Assembly: GCA_963925675.1 (NCBI GenBank)
Contig: CAWUSW010000060.1
Coordinates: 1-40,910, forward strand
Source of the DNA: Eutrophocola sp963925675
GTDB taxonomy: Bacteria; Pseudomonadota; Gammaproteobacteria; Pseudomonadales; Pseudohongiellaceae
DNA length: 40,910 nt
Direction: 5' to 3'
A model generated the notes under the pieces. That model saw nothing but the letters and a program-made list of their open reading frames with translations. It had not been told where the DNA came from and made no database searches. The position numbers and the translations under genes were made by a program. Shown piece by piece: positions 8,147-16,857 of this stretch (position 1 is the stretch's first letter; each line of letters opens with the position of its first letter).

Positions 8147-9328
8147 CTAATCTTTGCTGCGTTCTTCAAGTACCGCAACTGCAGGCAGTACTTTACCCTG
8201 CACAAACTCCAAAAATGCCCCGCCACCTGTAGAGATATAGGAAATATCATTACGGATGCCGAATTTATCAATAGCCGTAATTGTTTCACCACCGCCAGCG
8301 ATGGAAAAGCCATTGTTTGCAGCAATAGCTCTGGAAACATTCTCCGTGCCCAGTGAAAAAGCATCAAATTCAAAAACACCAACCGGCCCATTCCAGAGAA
8401 TGGTTTGCATACCCGCGATGATATCGGTAAATAGCTTGCTGGTTTCCGGTCCGACATCAAGGATCATGTCATCTTCTGCTACATCTGCTACAGCTTTTAA
8501 TGTTGCTGGTGCATGTTCTGAAAATTCTTTGGCAACCATTACATCTATGGGCAAGGGTATATCAGTTTCTGCCATCAACGACCTGGCAACAGGAACCATT
8601 TCCTCTTCCACCAGAGACTTGCCAATTGGCAGTCCCGCCGCTGCCAGAAAAGTATTTGCAATACCTCCTCCGACAATTAAGCGATCCACTTTTTGGGAAA
8701 GTGCCTGCAATACTTTCAGTTTACTGCTTACCTTGGCTCCACCCACAATAGCCAGCATGGGGCGTAAAGGTTGGCTCAAGGCCTTATCCAGGGCATCAAG
8801 TTCTGCTTTCAGCAAAGGACCTGCACAGGCCTTGGCCGCAAATTTTGCTACACCATGGGTACTGGCCTGAGCACGATGGGCAGTACCAAAGGCATCCATC
8901 ACAAAAATATCACAAAGACCTGCATAATAACGGGCAAGATCATCAGCATTACTCTTTTCACCTACGTTGGTGCGCACATTTTCCAGCAATACGCAGGACC
9001 CTGAAGTCAGTGCCTGTGAATCCTCAGCAGAAAAATCAGCTGACATGATATCTACCTGCTGCCCCAGCAGCTCAGCCAATCTTGTCGCTACAGGAGCCAT
9101 GGAAAACTCTGTCTGATCACTAATCGCGACACCTTCTTCTGGTCTACCAAGGTGAGACATCAAAAGAACAGCGGCTCCCTGCTCCAGGGCATAACGAATC
9201 GTCGGCAAGGCAGCATTAATTCTTGCCTCATTAATAACTTTTCCATCCTTGATGGGAACATTCAGATCTTCCCGAATTAACACGCGCTGATCTTTCAAGG
9301 GGTAATCTGTAATACTGCGAATTGCCAT
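8147..9328 (-). CDS. pgk: Phosphoglycerate kinase
   Basis: Transfers a phosphate between 1,3-bisphosphoglycerate and ADP in glycolysis or gluconeogenesis. From the chosen ATG at 9328 the protein is 393 residues, normal for bacteria. Motifs include VLIREDLNVPIKDG at the N terminus, the MSHLGRP loop, the KVSSKLKVL hinge region, DVGPETSKLF and the C-terminal GGGAFLEFVQGK nucleotide loop. An in-frame TTG at 9340 adds four residues but aligns less well with family starts; neither has a clear ribosome binding site. The expected gap gene between tkt and pgk is absent. Confidence 0.95.
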   Translation of the reverse strand: MAIRSITDYPLKDQRVLIREDLNVPIKDGKVINEARINAALPTIRYALEQGAAVLLMSHLGRPEEGVAISDQTEFSMAPVATRLAELLGQQVDIMSADFSAEDSQALTSGSCVLLENVRTNVGEKSNADDLARYYAGLCDIFVMDAFGTAHRAQASTHGVAKFAAKACAGPLLKAELDALDKALSQPLRPMLAIVGGAKVSSKLKVLQALSQKVDRLIVGGGIANTFLAAAGLPIGKSLVEEEMVPVARSLMAETDIPLPIDVMVAKEFSEHAPATLKAVADVAEDDMILDVGPETSKLFTDIIAGMQTILWNGPVGVFEFDAFSLGTENVSRAIAANNGFSIAGGGETITAIDKFGIRNDISYISTGGGAFLEFVQGKVLPAVAVLEERSKD

Positions 9329-9654
9329 GTGATTTGCCAACTATGTACTTATATATGAACTTTTATGTACTTTGCTACAGTCTAATTATTGGAATTAATT
9401 TAGGCAGAAATCATACCCGATTGCTGGAGATTTTTCTGCACCCAACCAACAGTTATGGTGCAATAATTGTCTCAATAAATCCGGATCTTGCTTGTGTGTG
9501 GGAGGAGGCCAAAAGTGAGCGCCACAATTCTCAGCGGCTTACTATACTGCCTTGCTTGAAATCAGCTTAAGCACTAATTTTTGCACTACAGAATTAATCG
9601 TTATGGATGAACCGGGCCTGTGATTGCAGGCCCTTACCTTTGCCATTATGCAAT
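9329..9654. other. Intergenic region between tkt and pgk
   Basis: About 325 bases without a recognisable gene on either strand. It holds the hairpin at 9614-9633 just past the tkt stop and an AT-rich stretch near 9345-9400 that could carry the pgk promoter. I looked for a remnant of gap/epd, which often lies here, and saw none. Confidence 0.5.
9614..9633 (-). terminator. Hairpin after tkt, possible terminator
   Basis: A perfect 7-bp stem GGGCCTG/CAGGCCC with a 6-base loop begins 22 bases beyond the tkt stop. No U-run follows on the minus strand, so it may be a weak terminator or an mRNA-stabilising hairpin instead of a true intrinsic terminator. Confidence 0.35.
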
Positions 9655-11691
9655 TTAAAGCAGACTGCTAATCTCATTGGCAATATTCTCGGCAGTGAAG
9701 CCAAAATGGGCCATCACTGTCTTGCCTGGCGCGGATTCACCAAAGGTCGTCATACCAACTATTTTGCCATCCAGACCAACATACTTACGCCAGTAATCTG
9801 CCTGGGCTGCTTCCACAGCCAGGCGCTTTCTGACGGCAGAAGGTAAAACCGCTTCCCGATAAGATTCATCCTGCGCATCAAATACATCTGTTGACGGCAT
9901 TGAGACAAGTCTCACTGCTTTGCCTTTTGCCTGAAGTGATTGCACGGCTTCCAGTGAAATTGAAACTTCAGACCCGGTAGCAATAACAATAAGCTCAGGA
10001 TCACCATCACAGTCGGAAAGGACATAGGCTCCTCTTTCAATGGCATCAATTTGCTCTGCGCTACGTTCAAGATGCGGAACTCCCTGACGCGTTAACACAA
10101 GTGATGTGGGGCCTTCCTTTTGCAGTAAGGCTGATTTCCAGGCAACAGCAGTTTCTACTGCATCTGCAGGTCGCCACACTGACATATTCGGCGTTACTCG
10201 CAGTGCACAAACCTGTTCAACTGCCTGATGAGTAGGACCGTCTTCACCCTGACCAATGGAATCATGGGTGAACACAAAAATACTTTGCTGCTTCATCAGC
10301 GCTGCCATGCGCACAGCATTACGGGCATATTCCATAAAAATCAGGAAAGTGGCGCAGTAAGGTATAAAACCGCCGTGCAAGGCAATGCCGTTATTAAGCG
10401 CGGCCATGGCAAATTCACGTACACCATAATAAATATAGTTGCCTTTCGGATCTTCGTTAATGGGAAGACTCCCCGCCCAATTGGTGAGATTTGAACCGGT
10501 AAGATCGGCAGAACCACCAATCAATTCTGGCAGAAACTCTCCGAAGGCAGCGATCGCATTCTGGGAAGCCTTACGCGTAGCAAGGGATTCTCCTGCGCTA
10601 TTGCAGTCGCTGATAAATTTGTCGGCATAAGATTCAAAATCCGGGCGGAATTCGCCTCTTACACGCCTCACCAACTCCATGGCATGGACAGGGTATTCTT
10701 CTTCGTAACGGGCAAACAGCTCTTTCCAGGCCGTTTCCTGGCTATAGCCTTTTTCCCGTGCTTCCCAGGTCTGGTAAATCTCATCAGGAATTTCAAAAGG
10801 CGGAGATGTCCAACCCAGCGCTTCACGAGTAGCCTGGATTTCATCCTCGCCCAGTGGCGCACCATGGGAAGAAGCCTTACCGCCTTTATTAGGCGAACCC
10901 TTGCCTATGGTAGTTTTACAAATAATCAGACTGGGTTGTTCTAAATTCGCTCGAGCCTGCTCGATAGCCGCCTGAATCTCATCAGGATTATGGCCATCCA
11001 CGGTCAATGTCTGCCAGTGATAAGCCCGAAAACGCATTTCGGTATCATCGGCAAACCAGCCCTTAACATCACCGTCGATGGAAATTCCGTTGTCATCATA
11101 GAAGGCAATCAACTTACCCAGACCAAGCGTACCGGCCAGAGAACAGGCCTCATGAGAGATTCCCTCCATCAGGCAGCCATCACCAGCAAAAACATAGGTG
11201 AAATGGTCTATAACGGGAAAATTGTCACGGTTAAACTGCGCTGCAAGCGTGCGCTCGGCAATTGCCATCCCTACGGCATTGGCCAGTCCCTGCCCGAGAG
11301 GGCCCGTGGTGGTTTCCACTCCCGGAGTGTAACCATATTCAGGATGACCCGGTGTTTTTGAATTCAACTGGCGGAAATTCTGTATTTCTTCAATAGGCAG
11401 GTCATAGCCGGTCAGATGCAGCAATGCATAAACCAGCATGGAGCCGTGTCCGTTGGACATTACAAAGCGATCCCGGTTAATCCAATTGGGATTGGTAGGA
11501 TTATGTTTCAGAAAATCATGCCAAAGAACTTCAGCAATATCCGCCATACCCATGGGGGCACCCGGATGACCTGAATTGGCTTTCTGAACGGCATCCATGC
11601 TTAGCGCTCGAATGGCGTTGGCACAGTCTTTCCTGCTGGCTTTCCTGCTGGATTGATCAATACCGGTATTGCTGGACGTTTCACCCGGCAT
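9655..11691 (-). CDS. tkt: Transketolase
   Basis: Thiamine-diphosphate enzyme moving two-carbon ketol units in the pentose phosphate pathway. The 678-residue chain has the thiamine-diphosphate signature GDGCLMEG (170-177), ending at N201, the substrate loop ANSGHPGAPMGMA (38-50), and the pyrimidine and C-terminal domains with FTHDSIGQGEDGPTHQ. An AGGAG ribosome binding site seven bases before the ATG supports the start, even though it gives about 15-20 more N-terminal residues than E. coli TktA. It is divergent from metK, with a 564-bp gap, and is followed by pgk and fba. Confidence 0.97.
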   Translation of the reverse strand: MPGETSSNTGIDQSSRKASRKDCANAIRALSMDAVQKANSGHPGAPMGMADIAEVLWHDFLKHNPTNPNWINRDRFVMSNGHGSMLVYALLHLTGYDLPIEEIQNFRQLNSKTPGHPEYGYTPGVETTTGPLGQGLANAVGMAIAERTLAAQFNRDNFPVIDHFTYVFAGDGCLMEGISHEACSLAGTLGLGKLIAFYDDNGISIDGDVKGWFADDTEMRFRAYHWQTLTVDGHNPDEIQAAIEQARANLEQPSLIICKTTIGKGSPNKGGKASSHGAPLGEDEIQATREALGWTSPPFEIPDEIYQTWEAREKGYSQETAWKELFARYEEEYPVHAMELVRRVRGEFRPDFESYADKFISDCNSAGESLATRKASQNAIAAFGEFLPELIGGSADLTGSNLTNWAGSLPINEDPKGNYIYYGVREFAMAALNNGIALHGGFIPYCATFLIFMEYARNAVRMAALMKQQSIFVFTHDSIGQGEDGPTHQAVEQVCALRVTPNMSVWRPADAVETAVAWKSALLQKEGPTSLVLTRQGVPHLERSAEQIDAIERGAYVLSDCDGDPELIVIATGSEVSISLEAVQSLQAKGKAVRLVSMPSTDVFDAQDESYREAVLPSAVRKRLAVEAAQADYWRKYVGLDGKIVGMTTFGESAPGKTVMAHFGFTAENIANEISSLL

Positions 11692-12255
11692 ACTGCTTCT
11701 CCTACCCGATTTTTTATGAAAAATACTTAGAGTTATTGATTTTTTCTGTCTGGCATTCAGAATTCTGAAGCTTTCAACAGGTTTTTTATTATTCCCTTTT
11801 CAAGGGCCGGCTATTGTCTCCCAGCCAGCTGGAATTTGCTACTGAGAAAAGGAGTAAATATACCTTTTATATACTGTAAAAAGGCATCTAGCGGAGGCTT
11901 GGGACATATTTGCGAAAACAAGAATAGGGTGATACATTCGTGCTCCTGTAATCCCGGTCTGATTATAAAAAATATCAAGTATTTAAGGATTCCAGTATTT
12001 CTCACTATTATTACTTGCGTGAAGCCTTTCAGAATTGAAAAGCTGGAAGCAATTCTTGATACCTTTAAAAAGGCTTGTGAGAGGAAGGCTTGAAGCGTTT
12101 ACTTACCGGTATTATCCCGGGGGGAAAGACTTCAGATCAATCATTAATCTTTGATAAATCTAAATTATCAGTAGAACCAAGCAGATCTTTATTGCGTGGA
12201 GTTAGCACTCATAAAGAATCGTATACGATCTGCATAACAATATAAGGAAAACAGC
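11692..12255. other. Divergent tkt-metK intergenic region
   Basis: A 564-base gap that should contain promoters for tkt (minus) and metK (plus). No convincing gene is seen; a TTG-started frame of 85 codons at 11836-12093 has no ribosome binding site and no recognisable domain. Close to metK there is a self-complementary TCGTATACGA near 12219-12228 and widely spaced arms GCAGATC (12181-12187) and GATCTGC (12227-12233), which could fold the metK leader. No known SAM riboswitch class was recognised. Confidence 0.45.
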
Positions 12256-13416
12256 ATGACTGAAGCAGTATTGTTTACATCAGAATCTGTATCAGAGGGT
12301 CATCCGGATAAAGTTTCAGATCAAATTTCTGATGCCATTCTAGACGCTTTGTTAGCACAGGATCCAAAATCACGCGTAGCCGTTGAAACCCTTGTAAATA
12401 CAGGCCTTGCCCTGGTTGCAGGGGAAGTAACCACCACCGCGGTTATTGATGTGGAAGAAATTGTTCGTGGCGTAATTCTTGATATCGGCTACAACGGAAG
12501 TTCTGAAGGTTTTGACGGACATAATTGTGCCGTTCTCAATGCCATAGGAAAACAGTCTCCTGACATTTCCATGGGTGTTACGGCAGGTGAAGGTTTACAT
12601 AAAGAACAAGGCGCTGGTGACCAGGGTCTGATGTTCGGATATGCCTGTGATGAGACAGACGTATTAATGCCTGCGCCTATTACCTATGCTCATTTATTGG
12701 TAGCCAAACAGGCTGAAGTACGTAAGAACGGCAAACTGCCATTCTTGCTGCCGGATGCAAAAAGCCAGCTGACCTACCGCTATGTAGATGGCAAACCACA
12801 ATCCATTGACGCCGTTGTTCTGTCTACCCAGCATACTGCTGATATCAGCCAGGAAGACTTGCGTGAAGCAGTAATGGAAGAAATCATCAAACCTGTATTG
12901 CCAGCAGAGTTACTCGATGGCGCTACCAAGTACCACATCAACCCAACTGGCCAGTTCATCGTTGGCGGTCCCCACGGAGACTGTGGTCTGACCGGTCGTA
13001 AAATCATCGTTGATACCTACGGTGGTATGGCGCGTCATGGTGGTGGTGCTTTCTCTGGAAAAGATCCATCAAAAGTTGACCGCTCTGCAGCTTACCTGGC
13101 CCGTTATATCGCCAAGAACATCGTGGCTGCTGGCATTGCATCAAAATGTGAAGTGCAATTGTCCTATGCTATTGGTGTGGCTGAGCCAACGTCTATCCTG
13201 GTAGAAACCTTTGGTACTGGCAAAATCGATGATGCCAGGATCACCAAACTGGTTCGTGAGCATTTTGACTGCAAACCAGCTGGTCTTATCGCCACTCTGG
13301 ATCTGTTACGTCCGATCTACCGCGAAACTGCCGCTTATGGTCACTTTGGCCGCGAACAGTTCACTTGGGAGAAAACAGACAAGGCCGATGCACTGAAATC
13401 AGACGCAGGCCTTTAA
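12256..13416 (+). CDS. metK: S-adenosylmethionine synthetase
   Basis: Makes S-adenosylmethionine from methionine and ATP. The 386-residue protein carries the methionine-site stretch EGHPDKVSDQISDAILD (14-30), the GAGDQGLMFGYA loop (119-130), and the glycine-rich GGGAFSGKDPSKVDRSAAY phosphate motif near 260-280. A TAAGGA ribosome binding site lies seven bases before the ATG. It is followed after 156 bases by ahcY, so supply of SAM and removal of its by-product are encoded together. Confidence 0.98.
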   Translation: MTEAVLFTSESVSEGHPDKVSDQISDAILDALLAQDPKSRVAVETLVNTGLALVAGEVTTTAVIDVEEIVRGVILDIGYNGSSEGFDGHNCAVLNAIGKQSPDISMGVTAGEGLHKEQGAGDQGLMFGYACDETDVLMPAPITYAHLLVAKQAEVRKNGKLPFLLPDAKSQLTYRYVDGKPQSIDAVVLSTQHTADISQEDLREAVMEEIIKPVLPAELLDGATKYHINPTGQFIVGGPHGDCGLTGRKIIVDTYGGMARHGGGAFSGKDPSKVDRSAAYLARYIAKNIVAAGIASKCEVQLSYAIGVAEPTSILVETFGTGKIDDARITKLVREHFDCKPAGLIATLDLLRPIYRETAAYGHFGREQFTWEKTDKADALKSDAGL

Positions 13417-13448
13417 GTACCAGGAAATCTAAAAATAAGTATTGATCG

Positions 13449-13463
13449 GTCGGCAATGCCGAC
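13449..13463 (+). other. Perfect hairpin downstream of metK
   Basis: GTCGGC and GCCGAC flank a three-base loop, giving a 6-bp GC-rich stem 33 bases after the metK stop. No U-run follows, so it is more likely an mRNA-end stabiliser or part of the adjacent palindromic element than a standard terminator. Confidence 0.4.
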
Positions 13464-13465
13464 TA

Positions 13466-13535
13466 AGGGTCAGACTTCAATTGTCACTGATTCCATGCGG
13501 ATTCAGGTATTGCCCAACAATTGAGCTCTGACCCC
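13466..13535. repeat. Long imperfect palindrome with GGGTCAGA ends, element A
   Basis: Left arm AAGGGTCAGACTTCAATTGT (13465-13484) and right arm ACAATTGAGCTCTGACCCC (13516-13534) are complementary with a few mismatches and a roughly 30-base centre. The outer GGGTCAGA resembles the ends of the elements at 26586 and 30617. It fills most of the metK-ahcY gap, so it should form a stem-loop in any shared transcript. Palindromes with such ends are often linked to REP-associated tyrosine transposases elsewhere; no such transposase is in this window. Confidence 0.7.
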
Positions 13536-13572
13536 CTTTTTATCGCTGAATTAATATAGGAAACTTAAAACA

Positions 13573-14952
13573 ATGAGCAATGAAGATTACAAAGTCGCGG
13601 ATATAGGTCTCGCGGATTTTGGCCGCAAGGAAATCACTCTTGCAGAAGCAGAAATGCCGTCCCTGATGACTCTGAGAGCCAAATACGGTGAAAGCAAACC
13701 CTTGGCTGGGGCAAAAATTATTGGCTGCATTCACATGACCATTCAGACCGCGGTTTTGATTGAAACCCTGATGGCATTGGGTGCTGAAGTGCGCTGGTCT
13801 TCCTGTAATATTTTCTCCACTCAGGATCATGCTGCTGCCGCTATGGCCGCTGCCGGTGTTGCCGTTTATGCCTGGAAAGGTCAAACAGAAGAAGAAGCCG
13901 AGTGGTGTATTGAACAAACTATCCTGAAAGATGGCGAGCCCTGGGATTGCAACATGCTTCTCGACGATGGTGGCGATCTTACCTCCATGGCTCACCAAAA
14001 ATACCCTCAAATGCTGGACAATGTTCACGGCATTACCGAGGAAACTACTACAGGTGTCCACAGACTTTACGAGATGCTGGAAAAAGGCGAGCTGAAAGTG
14101 CCAGCAATCAACGTGAATGACTCTGTCACCAAATCCAAAAATGATAACAAGTACGGTTGCCGCCACAGTCTTAACGATGGCATCAAGCGCGGTACTGACA
14201 TGCTGCTGTCTGGCAAGAAAGCATTGGTCGTCGGATACGGTGACGTTGGTAAAGGCTCAGCACAGAGCTTAAGCCAGGAAGGCATGATTGTTAAAATCTC
14301 TGAAATCGATCCTATCTGCGCTATGCAGGCCTGCATGGATGGTTACGAAGTAGTCTCACCTTATAACGATGGTATTAACGATGGCACTCCAGCTTGTATT
14401 AATACCACTCTTTTAAAGAACACTGATCTTATCGTAACAACTACCGGCAACGTTGATGTGTGCGACAAGAATATGTTGTCTGCTCTCAAATCAAATGCCG
14501 TTGTTTGTAACATTGGTCACTTTGACAGCGAGATCAACACTGCCTTTATGCGCGAAACCTGGGAACTTGAAGAAGTTAAACCACAGGTGCATAGAGTTAT
14601 CCGCGGTAAGGATGCTGACGGCAATGAAGACTACCTGATTCTTCTGTCCGAAGGCCGCCTGATCAACCTGGGTAATGCCACTGGTCACCCTTCCAGAATT
14701 ATGGATGGCTCTTTCTCCAACCAGGTACTTGCACAAATGTACCTCTGGGAAAGAAAGTTTGCCGATCTTGATGACGCTTTCAAGAAAGACAATTTGAGTG
14801 TTGTAGTGCTACCAAAGTCTCTGGATGAAGAAGTGGCCGCATGCATGGTTAGAGGATTCGGCGGAGTCATTACAAAAATGACCCAGCAACAATCTGATTA
14901 TCTCGGCATTCCTGTTGATGGCCCATTCAAACCTGAAAGCTATAAATACTAA
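13573..14952 (+). CDS. ahcY: Adenosylhomocysteinase
   Basis: Hydrolyses S-adenosylhomocysteine to adenosine and homocysteine, relieving product inhibition of methyltransferases. The 459-residue chain shows the substrate-domain blocks GCIHMTIQTAVLIETL (51-66), SSCNIFSTQDHAAAAM and LDDGGDLT, the NAD-binding loop VVGYGDVGKGSAQ (219-231) and the lysine/tyrosine-containing C-terminal tail PFKPESYKY that closes the NAD site of the neighbouring subunit. It follows metK. An SAH riboswitch, common before this gene in other bacteria, was not seen; a palindromic element occupies that space. Confidence 0.98.
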   Translation: MSNEDYKVADIGLADFGRKEITLAEAEMPSLMTLRAKYGESKPLAGAKIIGCIHMTIQTAVLIETLMALGAEVRWSSCNIFSTQDHAAAAMAAAGVAVYAWKGQTEEEAEWCIEQTILKDGEPWDCNMLLDDGGDLTSMAHQKYPQMLDNVHGITEETTTGVHRLYEMLEKGELKVPAINVNDSVTKSKNDNKYGCRHSLNDGIKRGTDMLLSGKKALVVGYGDVGKGSAQSLSQEGMIVKISEIDPICAMQACMDGYEVVSPYNDGINDGTPACINTTLLKNTDLIVTTTGNVDVCDKNMLSALKSNAVVCNIGHFDSEINTAFMRETWELEEVKPQVHRVIRGKDADGNEDYLILLSEGRLINLGNATGHPSRIMDGSFSNQVLAQMYLWERKFADLDDAFKKDNLSVVVLPKSLDEEVAACMVRGFGGVITKMTQQQSDYLGIPVDGPFKPESYKY

Positions 14953-14966
14953 TCAGGGTTTGCAGC

Positions 14967-14995
14967 AAAAAAGGCGCCTTAGAGGCGCCTTTTTT
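14967..14995 (+). terminator. Intrinsic terminator of metK-ahcY
   Basis: A run of six A, a GGCGCC/GGCGCC stem extended by A-U pairs, a five-base loop TTAGA and six T follow the ahcY stop by 15 bases. This is a textbook rho-independent terminator; its symmetry could also let it work from the other side. Confidence 0.92.
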
Positions 14996-15026
14996 ATTGG
15001 GGAATTTCCACTTTTAACTTTGAATT

Positions 15027-15200
15027 TGTTCGGGGTTAAAACCCCTCCTACATCCTTTCCACTTTCCGCTTTCCACCGACTTCCCACTTATTCAGGATGA
15101 CGCCATCCGCCATGTCGGATGGCGGGCTGCGCCCTTATCCGACCTGTTAATCATTCATAAAATCGCTACAACACCAACTCTAACCTGAACAATGGAATTT
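15027..15200. repeat. Composite REP-like intergenic element, copy 2
   Basis: Repeats the modules of 7961-8100 in the same order: TTCGGGGTTAAAACCCCTCC near 15028, a spacer of different sequence, a CCGCCATGTCGGATGGCGGG block at 15107-15126 that completes a GTCGGA/TCCGAC stem by 15143, then AATGGAATTTA near 15191. The conserved blocks differ from copy 1 at only a few bases while the spacer has diverged. It occupies half of the 327-base gap between ahcY and the dioxygenase gene, where no other gene is seen. Confidence 0.75.
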
Positions 15201-15216
15201 ATCTGAGGGCAATTGC

Positions 15217-15262
15217 GGAACCTTGTACCTCGTACCTTTTTACTTGTACCTTGTACCTTTCC
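15217..15262. repeat. Low-complexity GTACC-rich repeat
   Basis: Four copies of (T/C)(T/C)GTACC in about 45 bases, broken by a TTTTTAC run. It lies just beyond the REP-like element and downstream of the dioxygenase gene. It looks like a decayed simple-sequence array; no coding potential. Confidence 0.5.
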
Positions 15263-15279
15263 ACTAATTCAGGGGACGT

Positions 15280-16098
15280 TCACCACAACAACCCTATAAC
15301 CTCTCGCCCCATCACCTCATCATCGAATACAATTTCTGCGCGTCTGCCACAGTCTTTGGCTATGCCATAACATACATGCAAGGGCAGTAAATGTTCAGGC
15401 CGAGGATGACATTTTAATGCTCCCGGTGCTTGCTGCCAGTTGATCAGAGCTTGCTCTCTTTCCTCGTCACTCAATAGATTGCTGGTACATGTTTCTTTCA
15501 ACCAGGCATTAAAGCCAACAGTATCCTCTTGGCTGACCAGCTCTGGCACAAAGAAAGAACGAATATTATGAAAGGACATACCTGAACCAATCACCAGAAT
15601 ATTCTTATCGACGAGCAATGAAGAAAGTGATTTGCCCAGGGCCAAATGTAAGCCTGCATCAAGATTATCCATAAGTGAAAGCTGGAGACAGGGGATATTC
15701 GCCTCCGGGTACATCAATTTCAGCGGCACAAACATGCCATGGTCAAAGCCGCGATGGAGGTCCAGCCGTACAGGTATCGATTGGGCCTCCAACCTTCCTG
15801 CAATTTCTTTTGCCAATAAGGGATGTCCTGATGCCGGATATCGGATCTCATAAGATTCCGGGGGAAACCCGCCATAATCGTAAATAAGTTCGGGAGCCGC
15901 ACCGGCAGTGAGTGTAGCTTGCGGTTCCTCCCAATGAGCACTGATCACCACAATAGCGTCAGGTTTCTCAATATGCCTGGTAGCTGACTGCAAAAAACTG
16001 ATTAATTTTTCATGACCAGGATCACCAAGCAATGGCATCGGTCCGCCGCCATGCGGCAAATATAAAATATGTGGGGAGTTCGTATTGAGCTGACTCAT
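15280..16098 (-). CDS. LigB/DODA-type extradiol dioxygenase
   Basis: A 272-residue class III extradiol ring-cleavage enzyme of the YgiD/4,5-DOPA dioxygenase group. Metal and catalytic histidines are visible at H16 (LPHGGGP), H55 (ISAHWE), H120 (RGFDHGMFVPL), H177 (GMSFHN) and H231 (CHPRPEHLLPL). The group opens catechol-type rings using Fe(II) or Zn(II); many members act on L-DOPA in vitro with unclear natural roles. It is the gene downstream of the cold-shock gene but separated by a strong terminator, so it is probably transcribed alone. Exact substrate unknown. Confidence 0.88.
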   Translation of the reverse strand: MSQLNTNSPHILYLPHGGGPMPLLGDPGHEKLISFLQSATRHIEKPDAIVVISAHWEEPQATLTAGAAPELIYDYGGFPPESYEIRYPASGHPLLAKEIAGRLEAQSIPVRLDLHRGFDHGMFVPLKLMYPEANIPCLQLSLMDNLDAGLHLALGKSLSSLLVDKNILVIGSGMSFHNIRSFFVPELVSQEDTVGFNAWLKETCTSNLLSDEEREQALINWQQAPGALKCHPRPEHLLPLHVCYGIAKDCGRRAEIVFDDEVMGREVIGLLW

Positions 16099-16149
16099 GA
16101 CAAGCAGAATACTTTTGAATTACTGTCCTGGGAAGGGAAATTTTAAAAA

Positions 16150-16189
16150 TAAAAAAAGGCACAAAAGGGTAAACTTTTGTGCCTTTTAA
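16150..16189 (-). terminator. Intrinsic terminator of the cold shock gene
   Basis: A 13-bp stem AAAGGCACAAAAG/CTTTTGTGCCTTT with a six-base loop lies about 50 bases beyond the cold-shock stop and is followed on the minus strand by a run of T. It also lies between the cold-shock gene and the dioxygenase gene, isolating the two. Confidence 0.9.
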
Positions 16190-16236
16190 CAATAATTTTA
16201 ACTTATTATTTTTCTTATAATTTTACTAATAACTTC

Positions 16237-16443
16237 TTACAAAGGTTTTACTTTGTTTGCACATGGACCTTTCTGGCCCTGACCAACTTCAAACTCAACT
16301 TCCTGGCCATCATTTAATGTTGCATAACCACCACCGGCCTGGATTTCAGAATGATGAACAAATAGATCTTTGCCGCCATCTTCAGGAGTAATAAAACCAA
16401 AACCTTTATCCGCATTGAACCACTTAACAGTACCTTTACTCAT
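16237..16443 (-). CDS. CspA-family cold shock protein
   Basis: A 68-residue single cold-shock domain that binds single-stranded RNA and DNA and melts RNA structure. Both RNA-binding motifs are intact: KGFGFI (13-18) and LFVHH (27-31). The N terminus MSKGTVKWFNADKG is the family consensus. The gene stands alone, ending at a strong terminator. The long AT-rich region upstream could be the long 5' leader usual for cold-inducible csp mRNAs, but I could not recognise a clear cold box. Which paralogue it is (cspA, cspC, cspD-like) cannot be decided. Confidence 0.95.
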   Translation of the reverse strand: MSKGTVKWFNADKGFGFITPEDGGKDLFVHHSEIQAGGGYATLNDGQEVEFEVGQGQKGPCANKVKPL

Positions 16444-16857
16444 AATATAATCATCTTGTTGTGGTGAATAATAAAATAGTTGCTCTCGCTATCACCATTA
16501 CAAAAGCAACTTACTAACTCTTTCTGACTGACCATTCTATGTTAAATGAAACTGATTTACTGCGTCTATAGTTAATTCTTTACCCATAATTGAGCAAATA
16601 AGGGGTATTAAATCACTATTTTAATGGAAAATGCAGTAGAGCCAGCTCCAAAAACATAAAAATATCACTATTTTCAAGTCTCATGACATTTCTAACTTTT
16701 TGATTTTCTGCGCAAAAACCAGAAAACTACACATCCAAAGGGGGCGCCCCCCCCAAATACACTTTGTTTATATAGACGGATGTAGACGCAGGCAGCTTCT
16801 ACAGGCACCTTGCTTTCAACAAGCTGGATAAAGAAATCAGCAGCCAGGAGAACAGTC
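16444..16857. other. AT-rich intergenic region upstream of the cold shock gene
   Basis: About 410 bases with no recognisable gene. The half next to the cold-shock gene probably holds its promoter and long leader. A GC-only palindrome, GGGGCGCCCC at 16741-16750 within a longer G/C run, stands out sharply in AT-rich sequence; its role is unknown. Confidence 0.5.

Noticed and set aside
8256..8870. Plus-strand frame of 204 codons
   Set aside because: Completely antisense to pgk, which has full motifs on the minus strand.
9341..9654. Remnant of a gap/epd gene between tkt and pgk
   Set aside because: No dehydrogenase motif could be found in any frame on either strand.
11836..12093. Plus-strand frame of 85 codons before metK with a short stretch (ITCVKPFRIEKLEAIL) reminiscent of a P-II protein start
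   Set aside because: It starts with TTG, has no ribosome binding site, and the likeness covers about a dozen residues at the wrong end of the frame. Treated as chance.
13417..13572. SAH riboswitch before ahcY
   Set aside because: I looked for the conserved core and did not see it; the spacer is explained by a hairpin and a palindromic repeat.
13540..14166. Minus-strand frame of 208 codons
   Set aside because: Antisense to ahcY; no motif, no ribosome binding site.
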